A DNA stretch of 64,000 nucleotides from NCBI GenBank assembly GCA_006218045.1, contig VBWB01000013.1, positions 23,778-87,777 of the forward strand, read 5' to 3'. This DNA comes from Stygiobacter sp. Its GTDB lineage: Bacteria > Pseudomonadota > Alphaproteobacteria > Rhodospirillales > Magnetospirillaceae. Both the position numbers and the translations under genes were made by a program. Shown in pieces: positions 16,770 through 26,328 of this stretch. Under the pieces are notes generated by a model. That model searched no databases. It was not told where the DNA came from and saw only the letters and a list, made by a program, of their open reading frames with translations. How positions within the stretch are numbered: the first letter of the stretch is position 1; the number at the start of each line of letters is the position of its first letter.

Positions 16770-18047
16770 TCAGAACTTGAAGGAAAAGCCGATGGCCAGT
16801 TCGTCCTGGTCCATGCGCAGCTTGGTGGTCTGGTTGGCGTTCATCGCCGGGTTGGCGCCACTGATGGAATGGGAAAACGCATGGGCATAGGATCCGGTCA
16901 GCGACCATTGCTCGTCGATATGCCAGGTGCCGCCGAAGCCGACATGGGTGGTCGGCGTCGCCGGTGCCAGGATGTTGAACATGGTTTCCTGGCCGTTGGT
17001 GAATTCGTTGGCATGGCTGATGCCGGTGCGCAGGACCAGGGCCGGATCGGCCTGCCATTGCACGCCGACGCGGTAGATATCCATGTTGTTCCAACCGAAG
17101 CCGCCGCCGTCATCGCTGCCCAGGTTGAGGGCGTTGGAGCCACGGACATGGGAATTGCTGAGCGCGGCGACGTCTTCATAGAAGATGCGCTGATGCTCGA
17201 TCATCACCGCCCAATCGCGGTGCGGTTTGATGGCGATGCCTTCGTTGATGAAGGAGGGGATGTCGAAATCACCTTGTTCGGCGAACAGGCCGGAATATTT
17301 GTCGAATTTGCTCATCCACATGCGCGACTGATAGGCGGCGCCCAGGGACAGCCACGGCAGCGGATCCCAGGTGGCGCCCAGTTTGAAGCCGCCGCCATAG
17401 GACCAGTCATAGCCATTGCCGGTCAGGTGGGTCGAATTGGTGGACATCGGTCCGAACATTTCCAGGCCGTAGGCCTTGAAGCGCTGCACGGCCAGGACCG
17501 GGGCAATGCCCAGGCTGACATTGTTGTCGAACTTATGGGCCAGATTGAAGGAAAAGAACGCCTGGGCCAGATCGACGCCCAGCGGCGCGGTGCCGCTGCC
17601 GAAGCCGGGGACGAAGACGTTGGTGTCGTATTCGGTGTTCATGCCGCCATTGCCGAACATCAGCAGGCCGACCGAGGTGCGGTCGTCGACCATGTAATTG
17701 GCACCGCCGCAAACGATCTCGAAAAACTCGTTCTTGCTGTCGTAGGTGCCGTTCTTCAGGCCGCCGGTCCCCTCGTTGGTGATGTCGCGATGGGGCATGA
17801 ACGAGGTGAAGCACAAGCCGGCGACATTGCCCACCGCAGTGCCCAGGGCGGGGTTCTGGGCCGAGGCCAGCGGTCCTTCGCCCATGGCGACGCCGGCCCC
17901 GGCCATGGCCTTGGAAGGAGCGCCGTAGCCGTTGGAAAAATAGCCGTTGGTGGCGAAAGCCGGACTGGCATTCCCCGCCATCAGGATCAGGATCAAGGGT
18001 ACGATCAAGGATCGCCCGGTCAGGACCGGGGCGGTGGTGCAAGGCAT
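16770..18047 (-). CDS. OmpP1/FadL-family outer membrane transporter
   Basis: FadL-type barrels take up long-chain fatty acids and other hydrophobic compounds. ATG 18047 has GGGAGG upstream and gives 425 residues with a signal peptide ending at AFA. The mature protein starts TNGYFSNGYG, continues AMAGAGVAMGEGPLASAQNPA (the family's N-terminal plug motif) and ends with a C-terminal phenylalanine (GFSFKF), as expected of a barrel. It is monocistronic, with an unusual palindrome-rich upstream region at 18128-18178. Confidence 0.93.
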   Translation of the reverse strand: MPCTTAPVLTGRSLIVPLILILMAGNASPAFATNGYFSNGYGAPSKAMAGAGVAMGEGPLASAQNPALGTAVGNVAGLCFTSFMPHRDITNEGTGGLKNGTYDSKNEFFEIVCGGANYMVDDRTSVGLLMFGNGGMNTEYDTNVFVPGFGSGTAPLGVDLAQAFFSFNLAHKFDNNVSLGIAPVLAVQRFKAYGLEMFGPMSTNSTHLTGNGYDWSYGGGFKLGATWDPLPWLSLGAAYQSRMWMSKFDKYSGLFAEQGDFDIPSFINEGIAIKPHRDWAVMIEHQRIFYEDVAALSNSHVRGSNALNLGSDDGGGFGWNNMDIYRVGVQWQADPALVLRTGISHANEFTNGQETMFNILAPATPTTHVGFGGTWHIDEQWSLTGSYAHAFSHSISGANPAMNANQTTKLRMDQDELAIGFSFKF

Positions 18048-18127
18048 GATGTTTCCTCCCGTTTGCGCGCGGCCTGCTGGCGGGCCACGTTGATCAGAAC
18101 ACCCTGATGTGCAAACGAGAGTAGGAG

Positions 18128-18145
18128 GCAGTACAATAATACTGC
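18128..18145. promoter_or_regulatory. Inverted repeat upstream of the FadL gene
   Basis: GCAGTA-CAATAA-TACTGC is a perfect 6-bp inverted repeat with a 6-bp spacer, about 80 bp upstream of the FadL start. On the minus strand TATTAT within it could be a -10 hexamer. Confidence 0.4.
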
Positions 18146-18150
18146 AAATT

Positions 18151-18178
18151 GACAAATATCAGCTAAATCGTATTTGTC
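18151..18178. promoter_or_regulatory. Second inverted repeat upstream of the FadL gene
   Basis: GACAAATA (18151-18158) and TATTTGTC (18171-18178) form a perfect 8-bp inverted repeat with a 12-bp spacer in the AT-rich FadL promoter region. It looks like a binding site for a dimeric regulator. Confidence 0.4.
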
Positions 18179-18240
18179 GCACTGCAATAAAGTCTGTGGT
18201 TATTTCTTTGGGGCAGGTAGTACTAACCCGTCCGGGTTGG

Positions 18241-18999
18241 TCAAATCCTGGCGCGGGCGAGAAAGTCCGGATTGAGGAATTTCGGCTTGCCATAGGCCAA
18301 GGGCCGTTCGTCCCAGGTCACCACCTCGCCGCCGGCGGCCAGCAGCACGGCGTGGGCGGCGGCGGTGTCCCATTCGCAGGTGGGGCCGAAGCGGGGGTAA
18401 TAATCCCCCGACCCTTCGGCGATGCGGCAGAACTTCAACGACGATCCGGCGTTTTCAACCACCGCGTCGGGCAGGCCGTCGAGGAAGGTCCGTAAACGGT
18501 CGGCGGCGCGGTGCGAGCGCGAATCCAGCACGATGGCGCCATGGGCCGGAGCCGGACGGCAGGCGATGGTCTTGCGGCCCTGGGCATCCTGGCGCCAGGC
18601 CCGACCGTCGCCACCTGCCCACAAGATATCCAGCGCCGGGGCATAGACCACGCCCAGGACCGGCACCCCGCCGGCGATCAAGCCGATATTGACGGTGAAT
18701 TCGCCGTTCTTCTTGACGAATTCCTTGGTTCCGTCCAGCGGATCGACCAGCCAGAAGGTGTCGCCCACGGCGGGGATGCGTCCGGCGGCGGCTTCTTCCT
18801 CGGCGACGATGGGAATGTCGGGGGTAAGTGCCCGCAATACCGGCAGGATCACCGCCTCGGCCTTGGCATCGGCGGCGGTGACCGGATCGTTCTCACCCTT
18901 GAAATGGACGGCGAAGTCCTGGGCGTAAATGCCCATGATCACCTTGCCGGCGTCACGGGTGGCGGTTTCCAGGTGGGGGAGCAGGGGCTGGTAGGTCAT
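18241..18999 (-). CDS. cysQ: 3'(2'),5'-bisphosphate nucleotidase CysQ
   Basis: CysQ hydrolyses adenosine 3',5'-bisphosphate left over from sulfate assimilation. ATG 18999 gives 252 residues of the inositol-monophosphatase fold: NDPVTAADAKAE, the metal site AEEEAA, the signature WLVDPLDGTKEFVKKNGEFTVN, and CEWDTAAAHAVLLAAGG near the C-terminus. These motifs favour CysQ over a plain inositol monophosphatase. Confidence 0.93.
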   Translation of the reverse strand: MTYQPLLPHLETATRDAGKVIMGIYAQDFAVHFKGENDPVTAADAKAEAVILPVLRALTPDIPIVAEEEAAAGRIPAVGDTFWLVDPLDGTKEFVKKNGEFTVNIGLIAGGVPVLGVVYAPALDILWAGGDGRAWRQDAQGRKTIACRPAPAHGAIVLDSRSHRAADRLRTFLDGLPDAVVENAGSSLKFCRIAEGSGDYYPRFGPTCEWDTAAAHAVLLAAGGEVVTWDERPLAYGKPKFLNPDFLARARI

Positions 19000-19128
19000 G
19001 GCCCGACCATAGCCGTCCGAGATAGCGGCGGCCAAGGCAGAATTTTCAGGGAAGTGGTAGAAATATATTGAACTTCATATGCCCAAGGTTGCATCGTTAC
19101 GGAGATTATTTCGTTATGGGGGTGTTCC

Positions 19129-21207
19129 ATGGGCGGGGTGAATCCGAACGGGCAGGACACGCTGGTCGATCTCGAGGCGGTCATCGCCGCCGAAATCGAG
19201 CATCTGCGGCAGCGACGGGGGGGGCTGGGCGAGTGGTCCGACTTGCGGGGACCCCTGAACGGCGTTGCCGTTGATGCCAATCCGTTGGCCGAACTGTTTT
19301 CCGACGCCGCCAACATAGCTTGGACGGGTCGCCCCAGTCTGTTCGGCATCGCCTTGTCGGGCGGCGGCATCCGTTCCGCCACCTTTTCCCTGGGGGTGTT
19401 GCAGTCCCTGGCGGCCAAGGGACTGTTCCATCAGTCCCATTATCTGTCGACGGTGTCGGGCGGCGGTTATACGGGCGGCTGCTTCAACGCCATGAACGCC
19501 ACCCCGCCCGAAGGCCAGAAAAAGGGTATGGCGGCGGTGTTCGCCCACACCGCCTACCAGCAGGAATCCGCCGCCTTTCGCCATTTGCGCGCCTATTCGC
19601 GCTTTTTGGCCCCCAGTGGCGCGGCGGATACCTTGCGCATGGTCGCTCAGCCTTTGGTGGGGACGGTGACCAATTTGCTGGTGCTGCTGTCGTTGATGTT
19701 GTTCGTTGCGGCGGTGGGCGGGATGCTGTCCTTCATCCGACCAGTGGCCTGGCCGTGGCTGGGGGCCGCAATCGGCCTGACCTGGTTCTCGGCCTTGGGC
19801 ATCTGGATGCAGTTCCAGCAGTGCGATCCGTTGGACCAACGCGATAAGATAGGCGGTTGGCTGGGATGGTCGCTGGTGTTTTTGGCCGTGATGGTGTTCT
19901 GGGATATTCAACCCAAGCTGATCCATTGGTTGTTTTCGCCCGAGACCGATTGGACGCAATGGACGTTTTGGGGCCTCACCCCGACGGCCATCGCCACTTT
20001 TCTCGCTAAACGCGTGCAAGGCCAGGGTGCCCGGCTGCGCATGAAACTGCTGTTGGTGGCGGTGGGCACGGTGGTGCCGCTGGCGGTGCTTTACGGCTAT
20101 CTCTGGCTTGCCAGCCAGATTGTGTTGGAAGTGCCGACGTGGTGGCATTTTACCACCGGCATTGCCGCTTTGGACTGGTGCTTGGCTTACGGCATCGGCG
20201 GTTTGATCCTGGGTTTCGCCACCAAACTGGTCAACCTCAACATCACCTCGCCCCATCGTTTCTACCGCGACCGCATCAGCCGGGCCTATATCTTCCGGCA
20301 GGCCGATAACGGCAACGACATCCAGTCGCTGGACGAGTTGAAATTGTCCAAGCTGCAACACCCGGATTTCCGTGCTCCTTATCCCATCATCAACGCCACC
20401 TTGAACGTATCGACGGCGGGGGGTGGCAAGCATCTGGCGGAAATGGTTCGCCATGCCGAGTGGTTCATGTTCAGCAAGCTTTATATCGGCGCCCCATCCA
20501 CCGGTTTTCGCCCGACCACGGAGATGGAGGACCGCGACCCCTATGTCAATCTGGCCACCGCCGTGGCCATATCGGGGGCGGCCGCCTCGCCCAATATGGG
20601 CCAGATCGATTTGCCGGAACTGCGCATGCTGATGACGTTGCTGAACGTGCGGCTGGGCTATTGGCTGCCCAATCCGGCCAAGACCGGCACGGGGCGGATG
20701 GATGCACTGACGTTATTGCGGACCGAAATGGTCGGGGCGGTGTCGTCCAAGGGTGATTTCGTCAATGTCAGCGATGGCGGCCATGTGGAGAATCTGGGGG
20801 TTTATGCCCTGATCCAGCGGCAATGCCGGCTGATCATCGCCTCCGACGCCGAGGCTGATGGCGGATATGACTTGCCGGCCCTGACCAATCTGATCCGCAT
20901 GATCCGCATCGACATGGGGCTGTTCCTGACCTTCGACAAGGATGAAATGGCGGAACTGAAGGCGGGCAAGCGGCACTGGCTGGTGGGGCACATCTATTAC
21001 AGCGACAACCGCCAGGGGCTGCTTTTGTATCTGAAGGCGTCGATGACCGGAGACGAGGATCCCACGGTTCTGGCTTATCAGAAGGAATACCCGGCCTTCC
21101 CGCACGAAAGCACCGCCGACCAATTCTTCAGCGAACAGCAATTCGAGGCCTATCGCTGGCTCGGTTATCACGTCGCCAACAAGGCGGTATCCGGGCTCAA
21201 CCTTTGA
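19129..21207 (+). CDS. Membrane-embedded patatin-like phospholipase
   Basis: A 692-residue protein with a patatin hydrolase split by membrane helices. SGGGIRSA (77-84) gives the oxyanion loop, TVSGGGYTGG carries the nucleophile Ser110, and DGGHVENLG supplies the catalytic Asp549. Between them, about residues 180-370, are five or six hydrophobic helices. It should hydrolyse acyl lipids at the inner membrane. GGGGGTG lies 4 nt upstream of the start. The gene stands alone between cysQ and the convergent AmmeMemoRadiSam protein gene, so its partner process is not shown. Confidence 0.88.
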   Translation: MGGVNPNGQDTLVDLEAVIAAEIEHLRQRRGGLGEWSDLRGPLNGVAVDANPLAELFSDAANIAWTGRPSLFGIALSGGGIRSATFSLGVLQSLAAKGLFHQSHYLSTVSGGGYTGGCFNAMNATPPEGQKKGMAAVFAHTAYQQESAAFRHLRAYSRFLAPSGAADTLRMVAQPLVGTVTNLLVLLSLMLFVAAVGGMLSFIRPVAWPWLGAAIGLTWFSALGIWMQFQQCDPLDQRDKIGGWLGWSLVFLAVMVFWDIQPKLIHWLFSPETDWTQWTFWGLTPTAIATFLAKRVQGQGARLRMKLLLVAVGTVVPLAVLYGYLWLASQIVLEVPTWWHFTTGIAALDWCLAYGIGGLILGFATKLVNLNITSPHRFYRDRISRAYIFRQADNGNDIQSLDELKLSKLQHPDFRAPYPIINATLNVSTAGGGKHLAEMVRHAEWFMFSKLYIGAPSTGFRPTTEMEDRDPYVNLATAVAISGAAASPNMGQIDLPELRMLMTLLNVRLGYWLPNPAKTGTGRMDALTLLRTEMVGAVSSKGDFVNVSDGGHVENLGVYALIQRQCRLIIASDAEADGGYDLPALTNLIRMIRIDMGLFLTFDKDEMAELKAGKRHWLVGHIYYSDNRQGLLLYLKASMTGDEDPTVLAYQKEYPAFPHESTADQFFSEQQFEAYRWLGYHVANKAVSGLNL

Positions 21208-22558
21208 TTTCCACCGCCTGGAAGCGGCTGGCCTTGAAGTTTGGTGACCAATGGGCCGGCGCCATGCCGGCCTTTTGCTTGAGATGGGCGAGGAATTGCC
21301 CGTTGTCGGGCAATTGTTCCCAGACGCTGGGCAGGAACAGGGCGCGCTTGCCCTGATCCTCGATGATCAGTCCGTCCACGCGCGGGCGCAATTGCGCCAG
21401 CAGGTCGGCCTGATCGGTGAAAGTCATGGGGACGGGCGCTGTCAGCACCGATACCGACATCTCCACCAGCGGCCATTCCTGGGCGGATAGGGGGGCGAAG
21501 CGCGGGTCGTGGAAGGCGGCCTTGCCCGCGTTGTCGGCCACGTCCTCGGCCAGCGGGCGCCAGGCGGTGGGCGAGCCGATGCAGCCGCGCAAGGCGCCCT
21601 TGATCTTCAAGGTGACGAAACAGGCGCCGGGGCGGGCCAACAGGGCGGGCATGTCGGAGCCGGCATGGGCATCCACCGGATGATCGGGGACGAAGCGGGC
21701 ATTGATGGCGGCGCGGGCGATTTCCAGCAGCAGCGGGCCGATGGCGGCGATGTCCTCGGCCCCCGCCTCGTACAAGGCCCAGGCGCCATAGCCGACCACC
21801 CGATCCTTGGGGCCGGCGGTGTCGCCGGAATTGCGGCGGTCGATGGCTTCGATGGTCATGCCGCGCGCCTTGGCCGCCCGCAGCAAGCCGCCGACCGGGA
21901 TGCGCCCGCAGGCCTGGTCGCGGCCCAGGGCGCTTTCGTCCAGGGCTTCGATGGCGGCGGCGGTGCGGCTGTCCATGTCCCGGCAGGCGGCATAATCCAG
22001 GTAATGGGACAGGTCGGTGGAAACGACGATCAGGGTTTCCGGCCCGCCCCACAGGGCATCGAGCAGGGCTGCCACCTGGTCGGGCGCGGCATCGCCCACC
22101 ACCACCGGCACCAGGGTGAAGTCGCCCAGCATCCGTTGCAGGAAGGGCAGGTGCACCTCGAGGGAATGTTCCTGGGCGTGGGCGGCTTCCAGTTCCCCGG
22201 TCAGGGGCACTTTTCTGGCTCGTTCGACGCCGGCATGGTCCAGCCGCACCGATCCCAAGGGCGAGGCCCAGGCATCGGCGGTGCTCACCGCCATGCCGCG
22301 AAAGGCGACCCGGTGCGACGGCCCCAGCAGCACCACGCGGGCGATGGTGCCGCGAGCTGCCTTCAGCAGGTCATAGGCGCTGGCCGCCACCGCGCCGGAA
22401 TAGACATAGCCGGCATGGGGGACGATGATCGCCTTGGGCACGCCCAATTCCGGGTGCGGGCGGGCCTGGGCCCAGCAGGCATCGAGCTGGCGTATCAACT
22501 GTGCCGGTTCCGCCGGATAAAACATGCCGGCGACGGCGCTCGGGCGTATGATGGTCAT
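21197..22558 (-). CDS. AmmeMemoRadiSam system protein B-A fusion (MEMO1 + AMMECR1)
   Basis: This 453-residue fusion has an N-terminal MEMO1-like domain (about 1-265; RPSAVAGMFYPAEP, IVPHAGYVYSG, GPSHRVAF, DLSHYLDY), a fold related to class III extradiol dioxygenases. A C-terminal AMMECR1 domain (about 275-453) carries the hallmark LRGCIGS. With the divergent radical SAM gene it forms the three-part AmmeMemoRadiSam system, which is conserved but of unknown reaction. The 3' end overlaps the convergent patatin gene by 11 bp. An ATG 12 nt upstream is also possible. Confidence 0.93.
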   Translation of the reverse strand: MTIIRPSAVAGMFYPAEPAQLIRQLDACWAQARPHPELGVPKAIIVPHAGYVYSGAVAASAYDLLKAARGTIARVVLLGPSHRVAFRGMAVSTADAWASPLGSVRLDHAGVERARKVPLTGELEAAHAQEHSLEVHLPFLQRMLGDFTLVPVVVGDAAPDQVAALLDALWGGPETLIVVSTDLSHYLDYAACRDMDSRTAAAIEALDESALGRDQACGRIPVGGLLRAAKARGMTIEAIDRRNSGDTAGPKDRVVGYGAWALYEAGAEDIAAIGPLLLEIARAAINARFVPDHPVDAHAGSDMPALLARPGACFVTLKIKGALRGCIGSPTAWRPLAEDVADNAGKAAFHDPRFAPLSAQEWPLVEMSVSVLTAPVPMTFTDQADLLAQLRPRVDGLIIEDQGKRALFLPSVWEQLPDNGQFLAHLKQKAGMAPAHWSPNFKASRFQAVEIKG

Positions 22559-22607
22559 GACGGCCCCCATGCTCTGGTTACGGGGGCATCATAGCACGGG
22601 AACGGCC

Positions 22608-23696
22608 ATGAACGCAGAGCTGCAAGGGGCGCATTTCCCCGCCCGCCATTGGCACCTTTTGGACGATGGCCGCATCCAGTGCGACGTCTGTCCGCGTTAT
22701 TGCAAGCTCAACGACGGCCAGCGCGGCCTGTGTTTCGTCCGCGCCCGCGACGGTGGCCAGATGGTGCTGACCACCTATGGACGGTCGTCGGGGTTTTGCG
22801 TCGATCCCATCGAGAAAAAACCGCTCAATCACTTTTTGCCCGGTACCCCGGTTCTGTCCTTCGGCACGGCGGGGTGCAACCTGACCTGCAAGTTCTGCCA
22901 GAACTGGGACATCTCGAAAGCGCGCGAGATCGACCGCCTGAACGATGCCGCCAGCCCAGGGGAAATCGCCGCCATGGCGGCAAAGCTCGACTGTCGCTCG
23001 GTCGCCTATACCTATAACGACCCGGTGGTGTTCATGGAATACGCCATCGACACCGCCATCGAATGCAAGAAACGCGGCATCAGGAACGTGGCGGTGACGG
23101 CGGGCTACATGGCGCCCGAGGCCCGGCGCGAGTTTTATGCCCACATGGATGCCGCCAATGTGGATCTGAAGGCCTTCACCGAGGATTTCTATCACCAGCT
23201 TTGCGGCGGCCATCTGGCCGATGTGCTCGATACCCTGGTCTATCTCAAGCACGAAACCGATGTGTGGTTCGAGATCACCACCTTGCTCATTCCGGGCAAG
23301 AATGACGGCGACGTCGAGTTGACAGCGCTGTCGGCCTGGGTGATGGAACATCTGGGCCCCGGCGTGCCGCTGCATTTCACCGCTTTTCATCCCGACTGGA
23401 AGATGCGCGACATCGGCAATACCCCGGCGGCGAGTCTGGCCCGCGCCCGATCCATCGCCCAGGCCGCCGGGCTGCATTTCGTCTATACCGGCAATGTCCA
23501 TGACGAAGCCGGCGGCACCACCTTCTGCCCCCATTGCGGCACGGCCCTGATCGGGCGCGACTGGCACCTTTTGACCCGCTGGGGGCTGGATGAACACGGC
23601 GCCTGCCGTACCTGCGGCACCGCCTTGCCCGGTGTGTTCGAGGCCCGGCCCGGCACCTGGGGGCGCAAGCGTTTGCCCGTGCGCCTGCGCCGGTGA
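22608..23696 (+). CDS. AmmeMemoRadiSam system radical SAM enzyme
   Basis: The 362-residue protein is of the PFL-activase-like radical SAM type. An N-terminal cysteine cluster (CDVCPRYC) precedes the cluster-binding CNLTCKFC, a CX3CX2C motif at about residue 95. A C-terminal zinc ribbon (CPHCG ... CRTCG) completes the domain order I expect for this family. It starts 49 bp from the divergent B-A fusion gene, so the two probably share a control region. The substrate is unknown. Confidence 0.93.
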   Translation: MNAELQGAHFPARHWHLLDDGRIQCDVCPRYCKLNDGQRGLCFVRARDGGQMVLTTYGRSSGFCVDPIEKKPLNHFLPGTPVLSFGTAGCNLTCKFCQNWDISKAREIDRLNDAASPGEIAAMAAKLDCRSVAYTYNDPVVFMEYAIDTAIECKKRGIRNVAVTAGYMAPEARREFYAHMDAANVDLKAFTEDFYHQLCGGHLADVLDTLVYLKHETDVWFEITTLLIPGKNDGDVELTALSAWVMEHLGPGVPLHFTAFHPDWKMRDIGNTPAASLARARSIAQAAGLHFVYTGNVHDEAGGTTFCPHCGTALIGRDWHLLTRWGLDEHGACRTCGTALPGVFEARPGTWGRKRLPVRLRR

Positions 23697-23741
23697 TGTG
23701 CTAAACCGGCTGCGATTTTCCTTATCCGGCACGCGGTATTC

Positions 23742-24749
23742 ATGATCAAGCGTCTTTTGCCCTGGCTGCTCAAGGGCGGCATTTCCTTCGGTCTGATCGC
23801 CTGGGTGCTGTCCAAGGTGGATTTGTCCAGTGCCTGGGACAAGGCCATGTCCATGGATGGCGCCATGGTGCTGTTGGCCCTGGTGCTGATGCAGGCCCAG
23901 ATCGCCCTTGGCGCCGTGCGCTGGGGGCTGGTGCTGCGGGCCTTGGACGCGGTGTTCCGCTGGACCACGACGGCGACGGTCTATTACATCGGCGTGTTCT
24001 TTTCCATCGTCCTGCCCGGTGCCGTCGGCGGCGATGCCGTGCGCATGTGGTTTTCCCGCCGGGCCGGGCTGAGTTTGGCCACCGCCGTCAATTCGGTGGC
24101 GCTGGAGCGGGCCATGACCGTGTTCGCCCTGGTGCTGCTGGTCTGCCTGACCCAGCCCATCCTGATCGCCCGCATTCCCGACATGCCCGGCACCTGGGTG
24201 TTTCCGCTGCTGCTGGCGGTATGCGTCATCGGCATCCTGGTGCTGGCGTCCTTGGACAAGTTGCCGCTGTCGCTGCACCGCTGGAAGCTGGTGCGCGGCG
24301 TGGCGCAACTGGCCGGCGACACCCGCAAGCTGTTCTTTCATCCGGCCTGGAGCCTGGGCACCCTGGTGGTCGCCCTGATCGGCCACATCAATCTGTCGCT
24401 GGCCGTCTATGTGCTGGCGGTGGGGCTGGATCTGGATGTGCACGTGCTCGATACCCTGGTGCTGGTGCCGCCGGTGATCCTGATCATGACCCTGCCCATT
24501 TCCATCGCCGGCTGGGGCGTGCGTGAAACCGCCATGGTCACCGCCTTGGGCTTCGTCGGCATCGCCGCCGACAGCGCCATTGTGCTGTCCATCATCTTCG
24601 GCATCGTCACCATGGTGACGGCGCTGCCCGGCGGTCTGGTCTTCCTGCTGGCCGGCGGCAAGACCATGGAACAAGAGGAACTGGCCGAGGAAAAGGCCGC
24701 CGGCGATCAGGCCACTGGCGTGCATACCCCGCCTTCGCCCTTGCCGTAG
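23742..24749 (+). CDS. Lysylphosphatidylglycerol-synthase TM-region / flippase-like membrane protein
   Basis: A 335-residue protein with about eight membrane helices. It shows family motifs such as VRWGLVLRAL, FFSIVLPGAVGGDAVRMWF and LPISIAGWGVRE. This is the LPG_synthase_TM domain without the soluble lysyl-transfer domain, the form often called a flippase-like or UPF0104 protein. A lipid or glycolipid transport role is likely but not proven. It lies between the radical SAM gene and pepA on the same strand. Confidence 0.88.
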   Translation: MIKRLLPWLLKGGISFGLIAWVLSKVDLSSAWDKAMSMDGAMVLLALVLMQAQIALGAVRWGLVLRALDAVFRWTTTATVYYIGVFFSIVLPGAVGGDAVRMWFSRRAGLSLATAVNSVALERAMTVFALVLLVCLTQPILIARIPDMPGTWVFPLLLAVCVIGILVLASLDKLPLSLHRWKLVRGVAQLAGDTRKLFFHPAWSLGTLVVALIGHINLSLAVYVLAVGLDLDVHVLDTLVLVPPVILIMTLPISIAGWGVRETAMVTALGFVGIAADSAIVLSIIFGIVTMVTALPGGLVFLLAGGKTMEQEELAEEKAAGDQATGVHTPPSPLP

Positions 24750-24803
24750 ACGGCAGGGGCGCTACATTGGGGGAAAGACTTTTCCCACAAAGGACTGCCC
24801 CGG

Positions 24804-26294
24804 ATGAAAATCAGCTTCGCCAAGCCCCATTTGCCGACCGACGGCGCCGTCATCGTCGGCGTGCTGGACAACAAGGTGTTCACCCCCACCGCGAGCGCGC
24901 TCGACGATCTGGCCGGCGGCGGCCTCAAGCGGGCGATGGATGCCAGCAAGTTCACCGGCAAGAAGGATCAGACCCTGACCGTGCTGGCCCCCGCCGGGAC
25001 CAAGGTCAACCGCGTGGTCCTGGTCGGCCTGGGCAAGGCCGATGAAGTCGACGCGCTGGCGGCGCAAGCCTTTGGCGGCAACGCTTTGGCCCAGGTGCTG
25101 ACGTCGGGCGACGCGTCGGTTTTCATCGCCGTCGATGCGGTGCCGGGTCTGAAGATCGCCGAGGCCGATTTCGCCGCCAACGTCGCCTTCGGCGCCCGCT
25201 TGCGCTCGTACCGCTTCGACAAGTACTTCACCAAGGAAAAGAAGGAAGACAAGCCGTCGGTTAAGAAGCTGACGGTGCTCTGTGCCGCTCCCGCGGCCAA
25301 GACCGCCTTCGCCCCCCTGGACGCCATCGCCGACGGCGTGTTCCTGACCCGCGACGTGGTTTCCGAACCGGCCAATGTCATCTACCCCGAATCGCTGGCG
25401 GCGGAATGCCAGAAGCTCGCGGCCCTGGGCGTCGAGGTGGAAACCTTAGGCGAAAAGCAGATGAAGAAGCTGGGCATGGGCTCGCTTTTGGGCGTCGGCC
25501 AGGGCTCCGACCGCGAAAGCCAGTTGGTGGTCATGCGCTGGACCGGGGCCAAGGACAAGAGCGCCGCCCCCATCGCCTTCATCGGCAAGGGGGTGTGTTT
25601 CGACACCGGCGGCATTTCCATCAAGCCGGCGGCGGGCATGGAGGACATGAAGTGGGACATGGGCGGGGCCGGCGCCGTCATCGGCGCCATGAAGGCCTTG
25701 GCCGGGCGCAAGGCGCCGGCCAATGTCATCGGCGTTGTCGGTCTGGTGGAAAACATGCCATCGGGCAACGCCCAGCGTCCGGGTGACGTGGTCACCTCCA
25801 TGTCGGGCCAGACCATCGAGGTCATCAACACCGACGCCGAGGGTCGGCTGGTGCTGGCCGACGCCCTTTGGTACACCAAGGAAACCTACAAGCCCAAGGC
25901 GATGGTCGATCTGGCCACCCTGACCGGGGCCATCATCATCTCGCTGGGCGGTGAATATGCCGGCCTGTTCGCCAACGACGACAAGCTGGCCGATCATCTG
26001 ACCGAGGCCGGCAAGGCGGTGGGCGAGCCGCTGTGGCGCCTGCCCATGGGCGATGCCTATGACAAGCAGCTGAAATCCGACATCGCCGACATGAAGAACG
26101 TGGGCGGGCGCGAGGGCGGTTCGATCACCGCCGCCCAGTTCCTCAAGCGCTTCGTCGGCGACGTCGCCTGGGCCCATCTGGACATCGCCGGCACGGCGTG
26201 GTCGAAGAAGGATACCGCCACCTGCGCCAAGGGGGCGACCGCCTTCGGCGTGCGCCTGCTGGACCAGTTGGTGGCCGATCATTACCAGGATTGA
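24804..26294 (+). CDS. pepA: Leucyl aminopeptidase (M17)
   Basis: A 496-residue cytosolic aminopeptidase of the two-zinc M17 family, cleaving N-terminal residues from peptides. The catalytic domain has IGKGVCFDTGG, SIKPAAGMEDMKWDMGGA and NTDAEGRLVLADAL, which hold the zinc ligands, the catalytic lysine and the arginine. The N-terminal domain is of normal length. A second M17 gene overlaps its 3' end or follows closely, and holC comes next; pepA-holC linkage is common in proteobacteria. Confidence 0.96.
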   Translation: MKISFAKPHLPTDGAVIVGVLDNKVFTPTASALDDLAGGGLKRAMDASKFTGKKDQTLTVLAPAGTKVNRVVLVGLGKADEVDALAAQAFGGNALAQVLTSGDASVFIAVDAVPGLKIAEADFAANVAFGARLRSYRFDKYFTKEKKEDKPSVKKLTVLCAAPAAKTAFAPLDAIADGVFLTRDVVSEPANVIYPESLAAECQKLAALGVEVETLGEKQMKKLGMGSLLGVGQGSDRESQLVVMRWTGAKDKSAAPIAFIGKGVCFDTGGISIKPAAGMEDMKWDMGGAGAVIGAMKALAGRKAPANVIGVVGLVENMPSGNAQRPGDVVTSMSGQTIEVINTDAEGRLVLADALWYTKETYKPKAMVDLATLTGAIIISLGGEYAGLFANDDKLADHLTEAGKAVGEPLWRLPMGDAYDKQLKSDIADMKNVGGREGGSITAAQFLKRFVGDVAWAHLDIAGTAWSKKDTATCAKGATAFGVRLLDQLVADHYQD

Positions 26295-26328
26295 GTTCGT
26301 CCTGACGGCGGAGCCGGCGGCGACCCGG

